Assembly: GCA_903861235.1 (NCBI GenBank)
Contig: CAIOTP010000132.1
Coordinates: forward strand, 1-10,734
Origin: an uncultured bacterium
Lineage (GTDB): Bacteria > Planctomycetota > Phycisphaerae > Phycisphaerales > SM1A02
DNA: 10,734 nucleotides
Direction: 5' to 3'
Below the pieces are notes generated by a model. It was given only the letters and a program-made list of their open reading frames with translations. It was not told the DNA's origin and did no database searches. Made by a program: the position numbers and the translations under genes. Positions 5,998 to 10,734 of the stretch are shown piece after piece; the stretch's first letter is position 1, and every line of letters starts with the position of its first letter.

Positions 5998-6621
5998 ATG
6001 CTTCCGATCTGCCTCCTGTGTGCCATGCTGATGCAGGCCGCCCCGAGCGTCCAGGGCCAGGCCCAGGACACGCCCGTGGTCGGCAAGGGCCGTCCCGAGG
6101 AGAAATGGACCGTGGACTACAAGCCAGGCCCGTTCCGGATGTACCGGTCCGCGGACGGCACCCTGTACTGGTACGCCACCTTCACGCTGACCAACCGCAC
6201 GGGGAAGGATCGCCGCTTGGCGCCCCGCTGGGAGCTGCTGGACGAGCAGGGCCGCATCTCGGCCGCCGGGCAGGGTGTGGACAGCGATGTCACCCGAGCG
6301 ATCCTGAAGTTGCTCAACGATCCTTCGCTGGAGGAAGTGTCCTCGATCATGGGTGAGATCGGCCAGGGCGAGGAAGCCGCCAAGACGGGCGTGGTGGTCT
6401 TCCCTGCGGGGCCGGAGTCGCGAAGCCTGTCGCTCATGGTGTCGGGTCTCTCGACCGAGCGGAGCAGCATCCGTGACCCGAAGACCGGGCAGCCCGTCCT
6501 GCTTCGCAAGACGCTCCGCATCGACTACCGGGTTCCGGGCGAGCGAGGCACGGTTCAGGGCGACCTGCCCTTGGCGGACGCCGAGACCGGCCAGGCCAAT
6601 CCCGGCTGGATCATGCGGTAA
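5998..6621 (+). CDS. Exported protein of unknown function
   Basis: The product has 207 residues and I do not recognise it. Residues 1-15 form a short hydrophobic segment rich in Leu, Met and Cys, followed by small residues around 16-23 (SVQGQAQ), consistent with a signal peptide, though it lacks an N-terminal Lys/Arg. Cys5 or Cys8 sit too early and without a proper lipobox for a confident lipoprotein call. The mature part alternates strand-like segments (TLYWYATFTLTNRTG at 55-69; SRSLSLMVSG at 141-150; KTLRIDYRVPG at 171-181) with a charged middle region (about 95-130), suggesting a beta-sandwich-like domain. The YxxxTLTNxTGxD pattern resembles secreted beta-rich proteins in which strands pack around Asn/Gly turns, but no catalytic residues stand out. 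The ATG at 5998 gives the hydrophobic start; the frame upstream overlaps the divergent acetyltransferase. rpmA follows 110 nt downstream with its own promoter, so an operon link is unlikely. Confidence 0.72.
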   Translation: MLPICLLCAMLMQAAPSVQGQAQDTPVVGKGRPEEKWTVDYKPGPFRMYRSADGTLYWYATFTLTNRTGKDRRLAPRWELLDEQGRISAAGQGVDSDVTRAILKLLNDPSLEEVSSIMGEIGQGEEAAKTGVVVFPAGPESRSLSLMVSGLSTERSSIRDPKTGQPVLLRKTLRIDYRVPGERGTVQGDLPLADAETGQANPGWIMR

Positions 6622-6671
6622 CCCGGACCGGACCCACGTGGCGGCCCCGCGTCGGCAGCCGCAGGCAAGCC

Positions 6672-6700
6672 TTGGCGGCAGGCGGGGTTTCGGCTACACT
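6672..6700 (+). promoter_or_regulatory. rpmA-obgE promoter
   Basis: TTGGCG (6672-6677) and TACACT (6695-6700) are separated by exactly 17 nt, each hexamer matching the sigma70 consensus at four positions. The start point would be near 6707, giving a leader of about 25 nt that contains the strong Shine-Dalgarno. This is the best promoter match I see in the window. Confidence 0.6.
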
Positions 6701-6716
6701 GCTCGGCTCACCTGAA

Positions 6717-6723
6717 GGAAGGA
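6717..6723 (+). promoter_or_regulatory. Strong ribosome binding site of rpmA
   Basis: GGAAGGA lies 8 nt before the ATG at 6732. It contrasts with the neighbouring genes that show no Shine-Dalgarno, fitting high expression of a ribosomal protein. Confidence 0.7.
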
Positions 6724-6731
6724 CACCCGTC

Positions 6732-6977
6732 ATGGCACACAAGAAGGGCCAAGGCTCCACACAGAACGGTCGCGATTCGAACCCCCAGTACCGTGGCATC
6801 AAGCTCTACGGTGGCGAGGTGGCTCGTCCTGGCTGCATCATCGTGCGGCAGTGCGGCACCCGCTGGAAGCCCGGGATGAACACCTTCCTGGCCAAGGACG
6901 ACAGCATCATGGCTCACGCCGAGGGCGCGGTCCGCTTCCGCGGCCGGTTCGTGGACGTGGTGCCGGCCTCCAACTGA
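6732..6977 (+). CDS. rpmA: 50S ribosomal protein L27
   Basis: The 81-residue product is recognisable throughout as bL27, a large-subunit protein whose N-terminal tail reaches towards the peptidyl-transferase centre. MAHKKGQGSTQNGRDS is the conserved N-terminus, followed by IKLYGGEVARPGCIIVRQCGT and the PGMNTFLAKDDSIMAHAEG segment. The tail starts directly with MAHKKG, so there is no cleavable N-terminal extension of the Firmicutes kind. The ATG is fixed by this start, by the Shine-Dalgarno at 6717-6723 and by length. obgE follows after 32 nt, the common rpmA-obgE arrangement. rplU (L21), usually directly upstream of rpmA, is absent here; the upstream gene is the unknown exported protein. Confidence 0.97.
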   Translation: MAHKKGQGSTQNGRDSNPQYRGIKLYGGEVARPGCIIVRQCGTRWKPGMNTFLAKDDSIMAHAEGAVRFRGRFVDVVPASN

Positions 6978-7009
6978 GGCCCGCCGCCCGGGAGGGCGGA
7001 CTTCCTGAC

Positions 7010-8050
7010 ATGCTCGTCGATCGCGCGAGAATCGTGGTCCGCTCCGGCAAGGGCGGCGACGGCTGCAGTCACATGCGCCGAGAGAAGGCCATGCCCAAGG
7101 GTGGCCCCGACGGCGGTGATGGCGGCCGTGGCGGTGACGTGGTGCTCTGGGTGGACCCGCACCTGGACACGCTTCTGCAGTTCAAGTTCGCGGGTCACTT
7201 CTTCGCGAAGGACGGCGAGCCCGGACAGTCCAAGAGCTGCACCGGTGCGGACGGCGCCGACTGCGTGGTCGCGGTGCCGCCGGGAACGCTGATCTACGAC
7301 CTTCAGACCGAGGAGCTGCTGGCCGACCTCACGGAGCCGAACGCCCGCGTGGTGGTGGCGCCCGGTGGCCGCGGGGGCCTGGGCAACGAGCGGTTCAAGA
7401 GCGCCACCCATCAGGCGCCCACCGAGCGGACCCTGGGCGAGCCGGCGGTGGAGCGGGAACTCCGTCTGGAGCTGAAGCTCCTGGCGGACGTGGGGCTGGT
7501 AGGGCTGCCCAACGCGGGCAAGAGCACCATGCTGGGCGCGCTCACGCGGGCCGAGGCCAAGGTGGGCGCGTATCCCTTCACGACCATCAGTCCGCAGCTG
7601 GGCATCGCCGAGCTGCCCGGTGAACGAAGGCTGGTGATCGCCGACCTGCCCGGGCTGATCGAGGGCGCCGCGGAGGGCGCCGGCCTGGGGCACGAGTTCC
7701 TCCGGCACATCGAGCGCACGCGCGTGATCCTGCATCTGGTGGATGTGGCCCCGCTCGACGGCAGCGATCCGGTGACGAACGCCGAGGTGATCCGGGGCGA
7801 GCTGGAGGCGTTCAGCCCCGAGTTGTCGCGGAAGCCCGAGCTGCTGGTCTTCAACAAGATCGACCTGGTGCCCGAGGAGGACCGCGCCAAGCTGGTCAAT
7901 CGCATCGGCAACGCGCTCCGGGTGCCCAAGGACCGTCGACTGGTGGTCAGCGGTGCCACGGGGGAGGGACTGCGTCCCATGCTCGAGCGCTGCTGGGAAC
8001 TGGCCGACCGCCGCGAGGCGCCCGTGGCGGGCTGGAGGCGCGAGGGCTGA
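7010..8050 (+). CDS. obgE: Obg-family GTPase
   Basis: Obg binds the 50S subunit late in its assembly and links ribosome maturation to growth and stress control. The 346-residue product has the glycine-rich Obg fold first (about 1-158, with GGPDGGDGGRGGDV and GGRGGLGNERFKS), then the G domain. G1 is GLPNAGKS (165-172), the switch I region is YPFTT (188-192), G3 is DLPG (212-215) followed by LIEGAAEGAGLGHEF, G4 is NKID (282-285) and G5 is SGATG (314-318). All GTP-binding motifs look intact. The protein ends soon after G5, so the optional C-terminal OCT domain is missing, as in many Gram-negatives. The ATG at 7010 gives the normal MLVDRARI start; GGAGGG (6991-6996) lies 13 nt upstream, a long but possible spacing. 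It is co-transcribed with rpmA. Its TGA (8048-8050) is one base from the stop of the convergent sulfotransferase gene. Confidence 0.97.
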   Translation: MLVDRARIVVRSGKGGDGCSHMRREKAMPKGGPDGGDGGRGGDVVLWVDPHLDTLLQFKFAGHFFAKDGEPGQSKSCTGADGADCVVAVPPGTLIYDLQTEELLADLTEPNARVVVAPGGRGGLGNERFKSATHQAPTERTLGEPAVERELRLELKLLADVGLVGLPNAGKSTMLGALTRAEAKVGAYPFTTISPQLGIAELPGERRLVIADLPGLIEGAAEGAGLGHEFLRHIERTRVILHLVDVAPLDGSDPVTNAEVIRGELEAFSPELSRKPELLVFNKIDLVPEEDRAKLVNRIGNALRVPKDRRLVVSGATGEGLRPMLERCWELADRREAPVAGWRREG

Positions 8051-8051
8051 C

Positions 8052-9509
8052 TCAGCCGGCGGCCAGTCGCGCCTCGTGCGCACGCACCAGCGCGTCCCAC
8101 GAATCGTCGAAGGCCCAGGCGTAGTTCCTCCATCGGCCGATCGATCCCGCGTGGATGGGCTTGCGAACCTGCTCGTGGCTGAGGGTGTGCACGGCGCGGC
8201 GGTTCTCCTGCGGCCTCAGCACGGCCGGATCCATGGGCAGCCCCAGGGCCTTCAGGCACCGCTCCACCGCGACGGCAGGATCCTGGACCAGACGCTCGTA
8301 GACCAGGCTGACCGAGGGGATCTCCAGGGACTCCAGGCACGCCGGCAGCAGGCTTCTCTCCAGTTCCAGAGCCCTTCGGATGCAGGCAAGATCGTGCGTC
8401 CAGCCGAAGGCGCCTGCGTTGAAGTTGTTCAGAAGCAGGCTGATGGCGGTGTCGCGAGGGTCGCGCGCCATGTGCAGACCCACGGCACCGGGCAGGACGG
8501 CGGCCACCGCAGGCAGCCACTGCCAGGTGAGCAGCGTCTTGTCGAACATGACCGAGGTGCCCGGGCGGGCCAGGCGGCGAGCGCCCTCCATGAAGGTCCG
8601 CTGCAGTTCGGCGGCGCGGGATTCGTCCAGATCGGACAGTCCATCCGGCCACGCGCCCTCGGCCTCCAGCGTGGCGCCCAGGTTCTGCATGCCCTCGTAT
8701 TCGCCGATGCCGCTGATCGCCGGGTGACGGTCCAGCATCTGCTCCAGCAGCGTGGTGCCGCTGCGAGGCATGGCCACGACCAGCGCCAGGCCCTGCACCC
8801 GAGGCGCACGGGGCCGGCACCATCCGGGTCGCTGCAGCAGGCGCCGCTGCGCCTCGATGGATCGCTCCAGCGGAGCCGTGCCGGCTCCGTGCTCGGTGGA
8901 GGCGTGCACCTGCAGGGCGAGTTCGAAGGCCTCACGATGGCGTCCGATCTCGTCCAGCAGGCGGACGGCGTCGAAGCCCGCGAAGCGACGGATCCACTCC
9001 GGGCCGCTGCCCAGGGCGACCATGCGGAGCCGCTCGGCCGCCGCCGCCGGATCGTCCATGGCCTGCCGCCGGGCCACATGCAGCACGGCGCGAGGGTCGT
9101 CCTGCCAGGCGCCGCCGGCGTCCAGATGGGCGCGGAATTCCTCCATGCGGCCCGATCGCTGGAGGGCCTCGGCGAGCAGGATGCAGGCGTCGTTGCGGAA
9201 GGGCCCCGAGGTGGCGATCAGTTGGCGGAAGCCCTCCACGGCCGGGTCGGTGCGCGAGAGCCGGTGATGGATCAGGGCACGGTAGAAGCGGACTTCACGG
9301 TCCTGCGGCGCCAGGGTCATGCCCATGGCGGCCGCCTCGTCCGCGCGTCCAAGCAGCCCCATGCCCAGCGTGGCACGAGCCAATGCCACCCAGGCGGCCA
9401 GGGCGCGGGGCTGCCGTGCCACCCAGGCCTCGGCCGCGTCCGTGGCTTCGGCGAAGCGACTCTGCTGGAGCAGCCCCTGCAGCGTGTGGGCTTCGACGCG
9501 AGGTTTCAT
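8052..9509 (-). CDS. TPR-domain sulfotransferase
   Basis: Sulfotransferases move sulfate from PAPS to hydroxyl or amino groups. The 485-residue product has an N-terminal helical part (about 8-235) with TPR-like pairs (RALAAWVALARATLGMGLLG; EVRFYRALIHHRLSRTDPAV). The catalytic domain starts near 240. AMPRSGTTLLEQ (247-258) is the PAPS 5'-phosphosulfate loop, ARDPRDTAIS (348-357) is the 3'-phosphate motif with its Arg and Ser, and VRKPIHAGSIGRWRNY (448-463) is a C-terminal block typical of TPR-sulfotransferases. All key PAPS residues look intact. The acceptor is unknown; cell-surface saccharides or protein tyrosines are the usual possibilities. The ATG at 9509 starts 2 nt after the stop of the thioredoxin-like gene, implying translational coupling; the open frame further upstream overlaps that gene and is low-complexity. 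No PAPS-synthesis genes are in view. Confidence 0.87.
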   Translation of the reverse strand: MKPRVEAHTLQGLLQQSRFAEATDAAEAWVARQPRALAAWVALARATLGMGLLGRADEAAAMGMTLAPQDREVRFYRALIHHRLSRTDPAVEGFRQLIATSGPFRNDACILLAEALQRSGRMEEFRAHLDAGGAWQDDPRAVLHVARRQAMDDPAAAAERLRMVALGSGPEWIRRFAGFDAVRLLDEIGRHREAFELALQVHASTEHGAGTAPLERSIEAQRRLLQRPGWCRPRAPRVQGLALVVAMPRSGTTLLEQMLDRHPAISGIGEYEGMQNLGATLEAEGAWPDGLSDLDESRAAELQRTFMEGARRLARPGTSVMFDKTLLTWQWLPAVAAVLPGAVGLHMARDPRDTAISLLLNNFNAGAFGWTHDLACIRRALELERSLLPACLESLEIPSVSLVYERLVQDPAVAVERCLKALGLPMDPAVLRPQENRRAVHTLSHEQVRKPIHAGSIGRWRNYAWAFDDSWDALVRAHEARLAAG

Positions 9510-9511
9510 GC

Positions 9512-10081
9512 TCAGTCGCCGTGCTTCTGCCGCAGTCGCCCGGACAGGCGGAGCAGCAGCTGCACGCGTTCGTACTCGTCCAGCCAGGCCTGCAGCGTGG
9601 CGGCGGCCTCGTCGGGGGGCAGCGGCGAGCCCGGCAACGGACACGAGGGGCCGAGCTGCCGCGCCGCCAGGGCGCGATAGCGCGGCAGGGTGCGGTCGCC
9701 CAGCAGGGACACGAATTCGAAGTCCTCCGCCATCCAGATCACGGTGGGCACGCGGTGCCCGCCACAGATCCGCACCTGGTCGCGGAGCTGCGGGACCGCG
9801 TCACGATCCACCCAGCGCTGGTCGATGCACGGCGCCGCCTGTGCGATGGCGTGCAGCATGGGTCCCTGCTGGACGCAGTCGCCGCACCACACGCCGCTGA
9901 TCACGAGCACGGGCATGCGCCGACGGAAGCCGGCGAGCAGCGAACGCTGTTCGGCGGTGAGCTCGGCCTTCACGGCGTGCCACGCCGCCGCCTTGCCCGA
10001 GTCCCCGGACAGATACTGGTCGTAGCTCAGCGCCTGATCGAACGCCGACTTCAGCAGAGTGCCGTCCATGCCCGGCACCAT
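9512..10081 (-). CDS. Thioredoxin-like protein with CGDC motif
   Basis: The 189-residue product has a thioredoxin-type core: strand MPVLVISGVW, then the redox motif WCGDC (Cys66 and Cys69), then helix CVQQGPMLHAIAQA. Further on, RVPTVIW contains the cis-proline (Pro112) facing the CxxC. The region after the core (FEFVSLLGDRTLPRYRALAARQLG to RLRQKHGD) is not part of classical thioredoxin. Together with the roughly 50-residue helical N-terminus it points to a lineage-specific thioredoxin-like family. It could act as a cytoplasmic thiol-disulfide oxidoreductase; no signal peptide is visible. The start may be ATG 10081 or ATG 10069 (residue 5, MDGTLLKSAF); neither has a good Shine-Dalgarno, so the longer one is given. 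It lies 18 nt downstream of the TolC-like gene and is coupled to the sulfotransferase gene, so the three probably form one operon. Confidence 0.82.
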   Translation of the reverse strand: MVPGMDGTLLKSAFDQALSYDQYLSGDSGKAAAWHAVKAELTAEQRSLLAGFRRRMPVLVISGVWCGDCVQQGPMLHAIAQAAPCIDQRWVDRDAVPQLRDQVRICGGHRVPTVIWMAEDFEFVSLLGDRTLPRYRALAARQLGPSCPLPGSPLPPDEAAATLQAWLDEYERVQLLLRLSGRLRQKHGD

Positions 10082-10099
10082 AGCCGCCCGCGGGCGTTC

Positions 10100-10734
10100 T
10101 TACCTGACGGCCGGTTCCGTGGGTCGGGGGTCCACCGTGGTGGGGCGCACCCCGCCGCCGGCGTAACGGCCCACGGTGTCGGGTGCGCCGACCGCGTAGG
10201 CCAGTCGGGCAGCGCTGTCGAGCAGTTCGGCGCGGGTCCGGATGAGCGTGCTCCGCGCGGCCATGAGTTCCAGCTCCGCCTGAAGCAGTTCCGGAAGCGT
10301 GCGCAGCCCGTTCACGTAGGCCTCGAACATGGCGTCGTAGCTGTCCTGGCTGGCTTTCAGCAGCGATTCGCCGAAGATGAACTGCCGTTCGGCGGCCAAC
10401 TGGCCAAAATAGGCGCTCCAGACCTCGTTCAGGGCCTCGAGGCGCAGGCGGGCGAGTTCGGCGGCCGCCTCGTTGCGCTCGGCGCGGGCCTTGCGCACGG
10501 CGTTGACGCGCTCGAAGCCGTCGAACAGCAGCCACGTGCCGCGCAGGCCGACCATGTAGGTCGGCAGGGTGGTGTCGATCGAGGCGGCCTGGTCCACCGG
10601 ATCGGGCTTGTAGTTGAACCACTTGTTCGCCACGTTGCCGTACAGGCCCACGATGGGAAGGAAGTCCGCCTCCGCCTTGCGGATGCGCGCCTCGGCGGCC
10701 CGCACACGCTGTCCCGCCGCGAGCAGGTCGGGCC
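10100..10734 (-). CDS. TolC-like outer membrane efflux protein, C-terminal part, 5' end outside window
   Basis: The frame is open to the window edge and in frame reads PDLLAAGQRVRAAEARIRKAEADFLP, typical of the repeated helical hairpins of outer-membrane efflux proteins (OEP), so the GTG at 10705 is internal. About 210 C-terminal residues are seen. LFDGFERVNAVRKARAERN begins the second repeat, with the usual W-LFDG strand start. Long Ala/Glu/Leu-rich helices follow (YFGQLAAERQFIFGESLL; AYVNGLRTLPELLQAELEL), ending with ARLAYAVG. TolC-type trimers form the outer-membrane and periplasmic exit duct of RND, ABC or MFS pumps and type I secretion. Any membrane-fusion or pump gene would lie upstream, off the right edge. 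The tail after YAVG is Pro/Thr/Arg-rich and looks disordered. Confidence 0.88.
   Translation of the reverse strand, partial: PDLLAAGQRVRAAEARIRKAEADFLPIVGLYGNVANKWFNYKPDPVDQAASIDTTLPTYMVGLRGTWLLFDGFERVNAVRKARAERNEAAAELARLRLEALNEVWSAYFGQLAAERQFIFGESLLKASQDSYDAMFEAYVNGLRTLPELLQAELELMAARSTLIRTRAELLDSAARLAYAVGAPDTVGRYAGGGVRPTTVDPRPTEPAVR

Noticed and set aside
7411..9680. Long open frames opposite obgE and the sulfotransferase gene
   Set aside because: Compositionally biased shadow frames; they conflict with two well-supported genes.
10085..10096. Perfect 12-nt palindrome CGCCCGCGGGCG between the TolC-like and thioredoxin-like genes
   Set aside because: It has no loop, no T-tract, and consists only of G and C in a GC-rich genome, so it is weak evidence for a terminator or operator.
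1..10734. tRNA or rRNA genes, CRISPR arrays, insertion sequences, toxin-antitoxin or defence genes
   Set aside because: I looked on both strands and found no cloverleaf-like sequence, regularly spaced repeats, transposase motifs or known defence domains.

Overview
The window is GC-rich, gene-dense bacterial chromosome with third codon positions dominated by G and C. An outer-membrane TolC-like protein shows a two-membrane (diderm) cell. Several traits suggest Planctomycetota, possibly Phycisphaerae: a divergent DnaA with HSAV in place of the usual HTTV signature, dnaA lying away from dnaN and rpmH, a TPR-sulfotransferase, and a conserved-looking thioredoxin-like protein. The lineage is inferred from protein character, not from a search. 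I see no phage, IS element, CRISPR array, tRNA or rRNA, and no obvious defence system.

Layout from left to right. The 3' part of an M20-type metallopeptidase (+) converges on a leftward group: dnaA (starts 4692), a secreted helical-repeat protein (starts 3277) and a DegT/DnrJ/EryC1-type protein (starts 1790). Upstream of dnaA is a 333-nt gap with a candidate promoter overlapped by an inverted repeat, and a head-to-head pair of near-consensus DnaA boxes. One box is built into the last codons of the next gene, a tandem GNAT acetyltransferase (-). Divergent from that gene is an unrecognised exported protein (+). Then come rpmA (L27) and obgE (+), with a clear promoter and Shine-Dalgarno. obgE converges, one base apart, on a leftward cluster: TolC-like protein, then thioredoxin-like protein, then TPR-sulfotransferase.

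The core is growth machinery: replication initiation (dnaA and its likely boxes) beside a ribosomal protein and the ribosome-assembly GTPase Obg. These run outward from the candidate DnaA-box region, as expected if it is at or near an origin, though this is not proven.

The best leads are these. (1) The DegT-like protein has lost the Schiff-base lysine (now Arg180), the pyridine-nitrogen aspartate (now Asn151) and the phosphate-loop serine (now Gly175), so it is probably not a PLP aminotransferase. (2) The DnaA-box pair uses the acetyltransferase stop codon as its spacer. (3) The DnaA DNA-binding signature is altered. (4) Three genes have a TAnnnT hexamer exactly 6 nt before the start codon and no Shine-Dalgarno, suggesting leaderless mRNAs.
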